Source: a bacterium (GTDB lineage Bacteria > Chloroflexota > Anaerolineae > Caldilineales > Caldilineaceae). From it: 64,000 nt of DNA. Below are positions 43,025-51,929 of this stretch, piece after piece. The translations under genes were made by a program, and so were the position numbers. Location of the stretch: NCBI GenBank assembly GCA_016124945.1, contig WGMT01000048.1, positions 193,501-257,500 on the forward strand. The letters run 5' to 3'. The notes beneath the pieces are model-generated. The model was not told the DNA's origin. It saw nothing but the letters and a program-made list of their open reading frames with translations, and ran no database searches. Every line of letters begins with the position of its first letter. Position 1 is the stretch's first letter.

Positions 43025-45076
43025 GTGATCTTCTTCATCCGACGGTTTTTGCCTTTGACGCGAATCCAGCGACATTTTATCCATCTCCCAACCGCCAAAT
43101 GGACGGCGTTGTTGCTGGCTGTGCTTCTACTGGCTGCATGTAGCCGCCTGCCATTTGGCGGCGACGATGCACAAGAACCTGTTTCTGCTTCCGTAACCTT
43201 TGCCAATCCGGTTGTCAATGTTCCAGATGAGTCTGTTAACCTGGCATCTTTGTTACGCTCCTTACAGGGGAAAATCCTCTTCAAGTCGAACCGTGATGGA
43301 GCAGAACGCCTTTATATGATGGACGCAGACGGTAGCAACGTTGTGCCTTTGGCACAGGCTACCCTCTACGCTCAAGCGATACAACTTGAGTCGTTCTCTC
43401 CCTCTCGCCATAAACAGGTGATCGTTCAACGCTTTGGTGATGGACAGTATCTCTTTGTGCGTGAACTGGGAACCGAAATCAAGCAGCAAATCACTGGCGG
43501 CCCCTGGGCGTACTATGCCCCCGTCTGGGGACCAAAAGGGCAGCAGATCGCGTATGTCACTGAAATCGAAGGACGTCCTTTCGTTCATCTCGTTAACCTC
43601 GAAAACGAAAAGACTTCATTTGCCCTCTCGCCTAGCGTAGGCGAAACCAGCCATCCCTCATGGTCACCGGAAGGTGACCGCCTGGCTCTGACCGTCAACA
43701 CCGGCGAACAGCGCCAGATCTGGATCGCCAACCTCGACGGAACGCAGCCACAGATCCTGAGCCAAGGTGACTACGACGATTGGGACCCTGTCTGGATCAA
43801 AGTCACCGACGCCTCTGCCGCTCCGGCTAGCCCTGCCGAACAGATTGGTGTCGGCTGGACTGTGGACCGATGCCGCGTTCGCATTGAAGCCGTGGATCGT
43901 TCTAACGGCAGTGTGCCCATTGAACGTATACAGATTGTTACCTCTGCCGGCATCGCCTTCGACAGCGGCCCAATCTCGGCACGTGATTTCCGCGAGACGG
44001 TGGTTCTTGATCTTGTGTCTGGCACATACATGGCAGAATTACGCATCTGGAATAGTGACCAACACAAAGAGAAGCCACTGACTCTTAGCAATACCCTTTT
44101 CTGTCTCTCTGAAACGCCAACTGCCACGGACGTAGCCACGCCAACCGTCCTTGTGGTAGAACCAACGCCCGAACCGGCAGACGTTTTTGATGCTGCCACA
44201 CGTGTTGCCCAGGGCCAACGCGCACAGACAGGTCAACTACCTATCGGCGCAGTCGTGGCCACCACCACACCACAACCGGTGATCATCACCAACACACCCA
44301 CACCCGAAAATGTTGCCACCCGCGTCTACGAGATCGCCTTTGCCACAGCAAGAGCCGTCACTACAGGGACGCCCACCCCCTTGCCACCCTGGTGGATTAC
44401 GGCCACACCCACACCAACAGACACGGCTACACCGCTACCAACCAACACCCCGATCTCTGTGCCGTGGGCGCCGAGAGGTGTGCTGGCCGCAACACCACAG
44501 CCCACACCAACACAGCCCGTGCCATCGGCGTTACAAGGGAAGATACTCTTTCAATCGGATCGAGACGGACGGACTGAAATCTTCGCCATTAATCCCGATG
44601 GCAGCGACATTCAAAAGCTGACCGCTCCCTGGCCCTATGAACAGGCCTTATCTGTAGACACCCTGAGCCGGGATGGTGTTTTTCGTGTCTTCGTGGCGCG
44701 CGACTCACGCAGTTTTCAAGTCTTCTATCACGATGCACAGTTCAATGTAGATGCACGGGTTAGCCTTTTGGGCGCAGGAGACGCCTGGGATCCCGCCATT
44801 GATACGAGCGGCTGGCGTGTTGCCTTTGTTTCCAACGAGGCCGGCAACGACGAACTCTACGTCGTCAACCGAGACGGCAGCGAACTAGTCCGCCTTACAC
44901 AGAACGATTGGGAATGGGATCGCCACCCAAGTTGGTCGCCCGATGGCTCAGAGATCGTTTTCTGGTCAAATCGGGATGGGCGCAAGCAACTCTACATAAT
45001 TTCACCCGATGGTAGCAACCTGCGCCGCCTCAGTGACGGCTTTGGCAACGACTGGGATCCCGTCTGGGTGAAATAG
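43025..45076 (+). CDS. PD40/TolB-like propeller lipoprotein
   Basis: Protein of 683 aa with a lipoprotein signal peptide (LLLAACS, lipid-linked Cys at about 39). A first block of PD40 repeats (about 79-260) contains ILFKSNRDGAERLYMMDADG and HPSWSPEGDRLAL. A beta domain and a Pro/Thr-rich linker (about 370-500, TPTPTD-type) follow, then a second PD40 block (about 505-683; SDRDGRTEIF, WSPDGSEIVFWSNRDG). The blades may bind surface proteins or glycans. The start is a GTG; a later TTG is possible. A hairpin with 10-base arms (45089-45113) follows the stop. Confidence 0.8.
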   Translation: MIFFIRRFLPLTRIQRHFIHLPTAKWTALLLAVLLLAACSRLPFGGDDAQEPVSASVTFANPVVNVPDESVNLASLLRSLQGKILFKSNRDGAERLYMMDADGSNVVPLAQATLYAQAIQLESFSPSRHKQVIVQRFGDGQYLFVRELGTEIKQQITGGPWAYYAPVWGPKGQQIAYVTEIEGRPFVHLVNLENEKTSFALSPSVGETSHPSWSPEGDRLALTVNTGEQRQIWIANLDGTQPQILSQGDYDDWDPVWIKVTDASAAPASPAEQIGVGWTVDRCRVRIEAVDRSNGSVPIERIQIVTSAGIAFDSGPISARDFRETVVLDLVSGTYMAELRIWNSDQHKEKPLTLSNTLFCLSETPTATDVATPTVLVVEPTPEPADVFDAATRVAQGQRAQTGQLPIGAVVATTTPQPVIITNTPTPENVATRVYEIAFATARAVTTGTPTPLPPWWITATPTPTDTATPLPTNTPISVPWAPRGVLAATPQPTPTQPVPSALQGKILFQSDRDGRTEIFAINPDGSDIQKLTAPWPYEQALSVDTLSRDGVFRVFVARDSRSFQVFYHDAQFNVDARVSLLGAGDAWDPAIDTSGWRVAFVSNEAGNDELYVVNRDGSELVRLTQNDWEWDRHPSWSPDGSEIVFWSNRDGRKQLYIISPDGSNLRRLSDGFGNDWDPVWVK

Positions 45077-45142
45077 ACCGAACGTAACGATTCAGGTGCG
45101 ACACACCTGAATCTGAACAGTTACAGCTCAACCACCAATTCA

Positions 45143-45185
45143 AGCGCACTTGTTCAAACGCACTTGTTCAAACGCACATCAAGCT
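45143..45185. repeat. 14-base tandem repeat
   Basis: Units of cgcacttgttcaaa repeated about 2.5 times, again a multiple of 7, in the leader of the DUF11-repeat gene. Confidence 0.8.
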
Positions 45186-45240
45186 GAGCATCTACATGAC
45201 AACAACCCATGTACATGACAGCAATGAACGGAGGAAAACG

Positions 45241-48200
45241 ATGCAACGTCGCAGATTTATCCACGACCTGCAAAACTCGAAGCGATGGGGGCTGCTACTG
45301 GCCGTCGTCTTTTTTGGGTTTACACTTCTTGGTGCACAAGCAGCCCAAGCGGATGGTTCATTCGTCTACTATCAAGTGGAAGGCTGTTACGACATCAAAA
45401 GTTTCGGCGTCGGCCTCTATGGCGACGGTGCCGGTAGCTTAACCGTCAGCGTACCCGGCGAGGTGGCTGATGCTTACATCTACTGGGTCGGCGTCGAAGA
45501 CACAACACCTCCTGGTGAAGGCACCAGCATTCTGCTCATCGGCAATGGCGGCCCCCCTCAAACCGTTACTGGGCAACTCTTCCCGGGCGGGGCCGGTATC
45601 GCCACCCGTCCTAACCCTAATTGGTATGGTTGGTATGCCGACATCGGCCCCAAAGGCGCCGGCCTTGTCACCGAAGTTGGAGAGACCACACTCAATATCT
45701 CCGGCTGGGACAACAGCAACGATCGCACCAATGGCGCCACCGTCGCCGTTGTCTACCGAACGGGCGACTGTGATTCTCCCCGCCGTGTCTACCTGAAGGG
45801 GGGCATCGATTCCTACTTCTGGCGCGATGATGCGGAGCGCTTTACCGAATTACTCATCTATGAGTTCCCCGCTGAGCCGGAAGCACGCCTTGCTTCTGTC
45901 CGCTTCTCGCATGCGGGCAAGGATTCAACTGCGGTGAACTGTCGGGGCGGCGCTATCTGGATGCTGGCCGGCGATAGTACACCGCCGGACCGGGTCACCT
46001 TCGATCTTCTTGACCGTGATCCAGATACCTTGCGCGGTTTTGGCATCAACGGTGCAGTCGAAATCGTCAATGATCCCTTCGATGGCCCTACCCTGGGCTG
46101 TACGCCGGAAGTCAATCCCGCACCCGATCAGCCGTATGAAGCAGGCCATCCCTACCCCGGCGGCGCGAACGACGCGCCCTACCGCGCCATCGGCATTGAC
46201 CCCCCGGAAGGCGGCAACATCGGCCCCGAGTGGGGCATTATCGAAGTGGAAATCGTGGTGCCTGCCAACGCAACCTGGGTCGCCTTTCAACTCGAATCCG
46301 AAGCCGACCAATCCGGCGAATCGGGGAGTTGGTCGGGCGGCGGCTTCCTGATCCCATCACCGCAACTCATCGTGCTCAAATACAACGATGCCAACGGCGA
46401 CGGTGTCTTCACCGATCTGGAAGAGGCCCCAGCCGATGGCGCAACAGTGACCTTCAAGGCCGTCATCGCCAACACCACGGTCCTACCGCTGACCATCACC
46501 AGCGTTTCCGACGATCTCCACGGCGCAGATGACCAACTCACCACGGCGTCGGGCCTCACGCCTGCCTGCGCCGATGTGCTGGGCACTGTCCTAAATCCCA
46601 ATCAATCCATCACCTGTTACTTTGACGGCACGATCTCGGTGGGCGCCGACGGGCAAGAGGTCGATACCGTCACTGTCACCGCCGTGGCTGAAGACAACAC
46701 CCAGGTGAGCGCCTTCGACACGTCCACCGTCACTGCGCCGCCGCCCCCCGCTTTGCCTGAAATCGAAGTGGACAAGGTGGCTGCTCCGGTGAGCCTGCCC
46801 GAACCCGGCGGTGAGGTGACCTTCACTGTCACGGTGACCAACACCGTTCAGGAGCCCTTGACGTTGATCAGCCTGGTAGACGACATCCACGGCGATCTCA
46901 ACAACCGAGGAAGTTGTAGCGTGCCGCAGCCGCTGCCTGTAGGCGGCTCGTACACCTGTCAGTTCACCGCCACAGTGACAGGCAACGCCGGCGACAGCGA
47001 AACCGACATCATCACAGCCGTCGCCGAAGATGAAGACGGCAACCAGGCCGAAGACAGCGACGACGCCACGGTGTTCATTACCCCCGTGCCCTCTGTCGCC
47101 ATCCTCAAGACGCTGAACCTGAGCGGCGACGCCGCCGACGGCATTGTGACGGTGGGGCAGTCGCTCACCTACACCATCCGTGTCACCAACACCAGTCAGG
47201 TCACCCTTACCGTGGTGCCGCTGGAAGACACCTACGATCCCGTCTATCTCTCGTTCCTACGCGCTGCGCCCCAACCCGACGAGGCCGCCACCCCGGGCAC
47301 ACTGCGCTGGGACGATCTCACCGGTGCCGGTGTGTTGCCACCACAGAACGCACTGACCGTCGACGTCACCTTCGAGGCCGTCACCAGCACCAACAACCTG
47401 CCTAATCAGCAGACGATCAATGTGGCCGTGGTGGACGGCGCCACCGACGGCACAACCGTACTGCCGCCGGTCGCCGACGACGCACCTGTGCGTATCACCG
47501 ATCCACGCGTGGCTGTAGCAAAAATCACCAGCAACCCGGCCGATGGGCTGGTGGAAGTCAACGAACTGGTGACCTTCACCATCGCCATCACCAACACCGG
47601 CGACACCACGCTCGACATCATTCCTGTGAATGACGTCTTCGAGCCGGACGAGTTGAGCTACATCCGTACCAGCCTCTCCACTCAGCCGCAGGTGACAGAC
47701 GGCGAGCTATTCTGGCCCGATGTCTCCACCGAATTGGGGAATCTGACCCCCGGTCAGGCGGTGACCTTCACCGTCACCTTCCGCTTTATCAGCGAAACGG
47801 TAACGGCGACAATCAACGTTGTGCGTCTGGGTGAAGTAATCGACGAGAACGGTGATCCCGCGGGCCAGCCCCAAGGACAGTCAGACGCCGCCGTCGTCGT
47901 CAAGGAACCGACGCCGATCACGCTGTTGAGCTTCGATGCCACGGTGAGCGAGGATAGCGTCGTCATCGGCTGGGTCACCGGCGCTGAGATCGACGTCTTC
48001 GGCTTCCACCTCCTGCAAGGAGCGAACAGTGATCGCACCCAGGCGGCGCGCATCACCACTGAGTTGATCCCAAGCCGGGGGAGCAGTGGGCAGGGCGCTA
48101 TTTACCGTCACGTTCAGCCCGGCCTGCCTGAAGGCGCTGCGTTCTACTGGCTCGAAGAAGTCACCACCACCGGCGAACGTAACTTCTACGGTCCTGTCAC

Positions 48201-48267
48201 CTTGCAACTGCCACCCGACGGCGTTACACAAGAGGTGGAACTCTACTTGCCGCTGCTGGCGCGCTAG
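45241..48267 (+). CDS. Large secreted DUF11-repeat protein
   Basis: Protein of 1008 aa with a signal peptide (about 1-38, ending AQAAQADG) and an N-terminal beta domain (about 40-370; VYYQVEGCYDIKSFGVGL, YIYWVG) like DUF3344-type domains. Four or five DUF11/conserved-repeat modules follow (about 380-880; FTVTVTNT, AVAEDNTQ, VTNTSQVTLTVVPL). A C-terminal FN3-like module (ITLLSFDATVSEDSVVIGW) precedes the tail VELYLPLLAR. The ATG chosen has GGAGG 6 bases upstream, whereas an earlier in-frame ATG lacks one. Likely a surface adhesin or structural protein. Confidence 0.85.
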   Translation: MQRRRFIHDLQNSKRWGLLLAVVFFGFTLLGAQAAQADGSFVYYQVEGCYDIKSFGVGLYGDGAGSLTVSVPGEVADAYIYWVGVEDTTPPGEGTSILLIGNGGPPQTVTGQLFPGGAGIATRPNPNWYGWYADIGPKGAGLVTEVGETTLNISGWDNSNDRTNGATVAVVYRTGDCDSPRRVYLKGGIDSYFWRDDAERFTELLIYEFPAEPEARLASVRFSHAGKDSTAVNCRGGAIWMLAGDSTPPDRVTFDLLDRDPDTLRGFGINGAVEIVNDPFDGPTLGCTPEVNPAPDQPYEAGHPYPGGANDAPYRAIGIDPPEGGNIGPEWGIIEVEIVVPANATWVAFQLESEADQSGESGSWSGGGFLIPSPQLIVLKYNDANGDGVFTDLEEAPADGATVTFKAVIANTTVLPLTITSVSDDLHGADDQLTTASGLTPACADVLGTVLNPNQSITCYFDGTISVGADGQEVDTVTVTAVAEDNTQVSAFDTSTVTAPPPPALPEIEVDKVAAPVSLPEPGGEVTFTVTVTNTVQEPLTLISLVDDIHGDLNNRGSCSVPQPLPVGGSYTCQFTATVTGNAGDSETDIITAVAEDEDGNQAEDSDDATVFITPVPSVAILKTLNLSGDAADGIVTVGQSLTYTIRVTNTSQVTLTVVPLEDTYDPVYLSFLRAAPQPDEAATPGTLRWDDLTGAGVLPPQNALTVDVTFEAVTSTNNLPNQQTINVAVVDGATDGTTVLPPVADDAPVRITDPRVAVAKITSNPADGLVEVNELVTFTIAITNTGDTTLDIIPVNDVFEPDELSYIRTSLSTQPQVTDGELFWPDVSTELGNLTPGQAVTFTVTFRFISETVTATINVVRLGEVIDENGDPAGQPQGQSDAAVVVKEPTPITLLSFDATVSEDSVVIGWVTGAEIDVFGFHLLQGANSDRTQAARITTELIPSRGSSGQGAIYRHVQPGLPEGAAFYWLEEVTTTGERNFYGPVTLQLPPDGVTQEVELYLPLLAR

Positions 48268-48275
48268 TGTAGACT

Positions 48276-48307
48276 GGCTACACAAGGACAAGCGTCCTTG
48301 TGTAGCC
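48276..48307 (+). terminator. Perfect 14-base hairpin upstream of rho
   Basis: Arms ggctacacaaggac and gtccttgtgtagcc with a 4-base loop, 9 bases after the DUF11-protein stop and 26 bases before the Rho start. It should stop the upstream transcript or act as an attenuator of rho. Confidence 0.7.
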
Positions 48308-48333
48308 TTATCCATCACCACCAATGGCCCCTT

Positions 48334-49434
48334 ATGTCCCAGCAGGTTAGTGGAATCCTTTCATGTTTGCCGCGCGGCGGTGGTTTTTTGCGCGATCCTT
48401 CGATCTCGTTACAACCTACCTCGGATGACCCGTGGGTGTCGCCCCAGTTGATCCGCACACACGGATTGGTGGAAGGCGCCACCATCACCGGTGTCACCCG
48501 TCGCGGCGACAAGGGTATGCAACTGGCGACTGTGGAAACGGTGGCTGGGCTTGCACCCGACGTGTTCGCCGCTCGCACACGTTTCGAGCGCTTGACCGCC
48601 GTCAATCCCAGCCGCCGCTTTCACCTGGGCGAAGGCGGCAACATCTCCATGCGTGTGATTGACCTGATTGCGCCCATCGGCAAAGGTACCCGTGGCCTGA
48701 TCGTAGCGCCGCCCCAGGCCGGCAAGACGCAGATCCTTGAAGAGATGGCCAACGCCATCCACGCCATTGCGCCCGACACCCGCGTGATTCTGCTCTTAAT
48801 CGACGAACGCCCCGAAGAGGTGACCCACTTCCGCCGTGCCGTACGTGGCGAAGTCTTCGCCAGTTCCAACGATCAACCTATCGACGAGCACATCCGCCTG
48901 GCCGAATTGGTCATGGCCCATGTGCGCTGTGAATTGGAGTGCGGCCGCGACATCGTCGTCCTTGTGGACAGCATGACACGGCTGGTGCGCGCCTTCAACC
49001 TGCATGGGTCGGGCGCCCGGCGTACCCTGTCCGGCGGCCTCGACGCGAAGGCGATGGAGATTCCTCGCCGCTTTTTCGGATTGGCCCGCGCCATTGAGAA
49101 CGGCGGATCTGTCACCGTGATTGGCACGGCGCTGATCGAAACCGGCTCGCGCCTCGATGATTACGTCTTTGAGGAGCTGAAAAGCACCGGCAACAGTGAG
49201 ATTGTGCTGGATCGCTCTCTGGCCGAGGCGCGCATCTTCCCTGCCATCAACCTGATTGCCAGCAGCACGCGCAAAGAAGAACTCCTCTACGACGCCGAGC
49301 AGGCACAACAATTGGTGGCGCTGCGGCGCTGGCTGGCCAAAGGCTCCCCCAAAGCGGCCATGATCGGGCTGTTGAATCTCCTGGCCAAGACGCCATCGAA
49401 TGAGGAACTACTCAAGCGCATCAAGGTGCGCTAA
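48334..49434 (+). CDS. rho: Transcription termination factor Rho (short form)
   Basis: Protein of 366 aa from the chosen ATG. The RNA-binding OB part opens with GILSCLPRGGGFLRD (about 6-20). The Walker A motif is APPQAGKT, and LLLIDERPEEVTHFRR, DSMTRLVRAFN, GGLDAKAMEIPRRFFGLAR and the R-loop region DDYVFEELKSTGNSEIVLDR follow. Rho is a ring-shaped RNA helicase that ends transcription. The N-terminal helical Rho_N domain of the 419-aa E. coli protein is absent, as in some other bacteria. An upstream ORF extension runs into the hairpin and was rejected. The position between surface-protein genes is unusual. Confidence 0.92.
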   Translation: MSQQVSGILSCLPRGGGFLRDPSISLQPTSDDPWVSPQLIRTHGLVEGATITGVTRRGDKGMQLATVETVAGLAPDVFAARTRFERLTAVNPSRRFHLGEGGNISMRVIDLIAPIGKGTRGLIVAPPQAGKTQILEEMANAIHAIAPDTRVILLLIDERPEEVTHFRRAVRGEVFASSNDQPIDEHIRLAELVMAHVRCELECGRDIVVLVDSMTRLVRAFNLHGSGARRTLSGGLDAKAMEIPRRFFGLARAIENGGSVTVIGTALIETGSRLDDYVFEELKSTGNSEIVLDRSLAEARIFPAINLIASSTRKEELLYDAEQAQQLVALRRWLAKGSPKAAMIGLLNLLAKTPSNEELLKRIKVR

Positions 49435-49560
49435 GAATCTGTCCGTAAATTTACAGCAGCTCAGCGACGTTGGCCCGTTTTGAGCCGACGTAGTGCTGCG
49501 CACTGTAATTAACCGAGTTTCGTAATGTAAACCTAAAGTCACTTGTCGGTACAATGAAGT

Positions 49561-49599
49561 CGGCAGCATTCCCACCTGGGAAGCGCTGCCGTTTTTTTT
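49561..49599 (+). terminator. Strong rho-independent terminator
   Basis: Stem cggcagc...gctgccg with an inner ttcccacctgggaa hairpin, followed by eight T. It lies 127 bases after the Rho stop, so it either ends the rho transcript or a small RNA starting in the gap. Confidence 0.9.
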
Positions 49600-49647
49600 G
49601 AGTAGTGGCTGATTTTCTTCTTGTTATGGATACGCAATGGAGCTTGT

Positions 49648-50121
49648 ATGTTCAAGCGGAAGCGAATTGTTTGGGTGGTTTGTACCGCAAATGTGTGCCG
49701 ATCCCCCATGATCCATCTGTTGTTGAAGCAGAAACTTGAAGCAGAGGGGCTCAGCAAATCGGTGGAGGTGCGCTCGGCGGGGGTTGCTGCAATGGCCAAT
49801 CTACCGGCCAGCCCGGATGGAGTTATGCTATTGGCGGAGCGTGGTTTGGACCTGTCGACACACCGGGCGGCCGGCCTGAGCCTGCCCGATATCCGCCGCG
49901 CCGACTTGATCCTGGTAATGGAAGAAGCACACCGCCGCCAAATTTTTCAACGCGCGCCGCAGCAGATAGGCAAAGTGCTTCTTTTCAGTGAACTGGTGGA
50001 TGAACAGGAAGATCTGGCCGATCCCTATGGCCTGGGGCGGGCAGCCTATGAAACAACATTGGCGCGCATTGACGACGTCCTGGCGCGAGGGTGGGACCGG
50101 CTGCTCGACTACATTCGTTGA
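49648..50121 (+). CDS. Low-molecular-weight protein-tyrosine phosphatase
   Basis: Protein of 157 aa with the P-loop CTANVCRSP (C-x5-R) near residues 12-20 and the catalytic acid motif DLADPYG near 124-130. Such enzymes dephosphorylate protein tyrosines; in capsule loci (Wzb/Etp type) they act on Wzc-like kinases. No tyrosine kinase gene is in the window. The start was set to the ATG after GGAG, dropping nine weak upstream codons. Confidence 0.88.
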   Translation: MFKRKRIVWVVCTANVCRSPMIHLLLKQKLEAEGLSKSVEVRSAGVAAMANLPASPDGVMLLAERGLDLSTHRAAGLSLPDIRRADLILVMEEAHRRQIFQRAPQQIGKVLLFSELVDEQEDLADPYGLGRAAYETTLARIDDVLARGWDRLLDYIR

Positions 50122-50989
50122 TCTCCTCACCCAATCTTACCCCTCCCCCAACAGAGATGCACCGTCTATGCCCAGGATATTGAAACCTTAGCTCGCCACA
50201 GTGCCTGGCACGGGTCAAACCCACATGCTATGACGGGAGGTGCACCGGCCCGTGCCAGGCACTGTGGCGAGCCCCCCCAACTTGAATTGACATCTCCTAC
50301 CCACCTGGGAATGTGGAACAATCCGTAATCTATGTGATAGTATGTAAGTACGGGGTCTAGGGCCATTTTTATTTTCTTTACGGTATATATTGGTAAGACT
50401 GTAATCGTTTTTTAATGTATTTTTTTCTGTATTTCTATGGTAATTCATATGGAAATGGTGTATCATGCGTAAGCAAATCGACGAGCAATCGTCGGGTACG
50501 CCCTTTGATTGAGCAAGGACAGATAAAAACGCTGTAAATTTTAACGACACTGCATCTCTTCGCTGCAACATCATTGCCCTCATCACTGCCACTTGCAGCA
50601 AAAAACATATCCAATTCACTCACTGCACACAGGTTCGGTTTGTGACTGCATGATTGTGTCTCAACGACTGTTTGCACATAAACGATGCGTTTGCAACGAC
50701 TTTGCCTTGCACAGTTGTAATGCTCTTTGATCAACCGGCCAACGGGCCAGTTGTTGATCTTACGATGCAGACTATTCAACGGATAGCAGACAAAGCACTG
50801 TAGCCATGACTGCATGGATAGGCAGCCTTCATTTAGTGACCTGAATACACATAAATTCTAAGTTTAAATAAAAGAAAACGCTGCCCAGGTTTGCAGACCC
50901 AGACAGCGTCAACTTAAAACCACAGACGTCGATCCCAGCCACCGCCAAGTAGACAGGATCCACGTCCCCGAGAGAGAGAGCGAGCACGT
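50122..50989. other. Long noncoding region with palindromes
   Basis: An 868-base stretch without a credible gene. A perfect 24-base inverted repeat (50191-50214 and 50249-50272, gctcgccacagtgcctggca...) forms a very stable hairpin and may be a dispersed palindromic element. An AT-rich part follows at about 50320-50470. A second hairpin with G-U pairs (50877-50914, built on acgctgcccaggt) sits in the leader of the dockerin-protein gene and could be a terminator on the minus strand or a regulatory leader. Confidence 0.6.
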
Positions 50990-51733
50990 ATGTTTTCGCG
51001 CCCTGTGGCTTCGCGTTGCCAATTATATCCTCAGAGAAGCGCCTCTACAAGTAGGCGAGATGCACATTTTCTAAAACAGGTGACTGTTTTGGGGAATTGG
51101 CGTACACCATCTCCCTCGTTGTTATTCATCGCGCTCGCCACCCTCCTCTGTTTTGCCGGCTCCGTCTATGCGCGCCCACTAAACAGCCCAGTGAACAGCG
51201 GAGAGATCACCGGTCAACTCGCCTATAGCACAGACCCCATCTCCATCCAACAGACAATTCCTTGCTGTGCAACCATTTCTGGGCAACTCAAACTCCAGGG
51301 GCAGGTCGATCACAGTGGGATCCAGGTGCTAATGTGGCCCGGTTCTAATCTCCAAACAACAACCAATAGCACCGGCCATTTTTCCTTTGTCGGGCTACCA
51401 AGCGGCGACGAGAACGGGCCGTTGATCTACACATTGCAAGTCTCTTACCCCCGCTATCTTGGCCTGAGGACAACCCTGGATCTTACCCCATATTATGTAG
51501 ATGAGAACAGCCCTGTTCTTATTGTATTGCCCGAACTTCAACTTCTCGGCGGCGACGTCAACAACGACAATCGCATCAACATCTTCGATTTGGTCATTGT
51601 GGGCAGCCACTACGGCAGCGTCGGCGCCTCTACCGGCGACATTAACGGCGATGGACGGGTCAACATTCAAGATCTGGCTGTCGCCGCCGGCAACTTCGGC
51701 AAAGAGAACAACTACAACTGGTCGCCGCCGTAA
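50990..51733 (+). CDS. Secreted dockerin protein
   Basis: Protein of 247 aa with a late signal segment (about 43-62, LLFIALATLLCFAGSVYA). A small beta domain of the carboxypeptidase-regulatory-like type (about 95-180; GQLKLQGQVDHSGIQVLM) precedes a type I dockerin (about 187-240) with two calcium loops, DVNNDNRINIFD and DINGDGRVNIQD. The dockerin should bind a cohesin on another protein. The true start may be a GTG near 51079, nearer the signal peptide. First gene of the cohesin/dockerin set. Confidence 0.85.
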   Translation: MFSRPVASRCQLYPQRSASTSRRDAHFLKQVTVLGNWRTPSPSLLFIALATLLCFAGSVYARPLNSPVNSGEITGQLAYSTDPISIQQTIPCCATISGQLKLQGQVDHSGIQVLMWPGSNLQTTTNSTGHFSFVGLPSGDENGPLIYTLQVSYPRYLGLRTTLDLTPYYVDENSPVLIVLPELQLLGGDVNNDNRINIFDLVIVGSHYGSVGASTGDINGDGRVNIQDLAVAAGNFGKENNYNWSPP

Positions 51734-51929
51734 AATTCGTTTCCAATCTTGTCACCACACAAAACCGGCGCTGGTTGCCACATTTCGCAGCGGTGCGCCT
51801 GTTTCGTTCAAATAATGTAGATTCAACTATCAGGGAGATAACTGCATGGATCCACCTGCGGAGCGTCATCAACACAAACCATCAAATCAAGTGTTACGAA
51901 TCACACATCTACATGAGGAGAAGTCAGAC

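Noticed and set aside
50877..50914. Possible riboswitch in the leader of the dockerin gene
   Set aside because: Only a simple hairpin with G-U pairs is visible; no conserved riboswitch core could be recognised.
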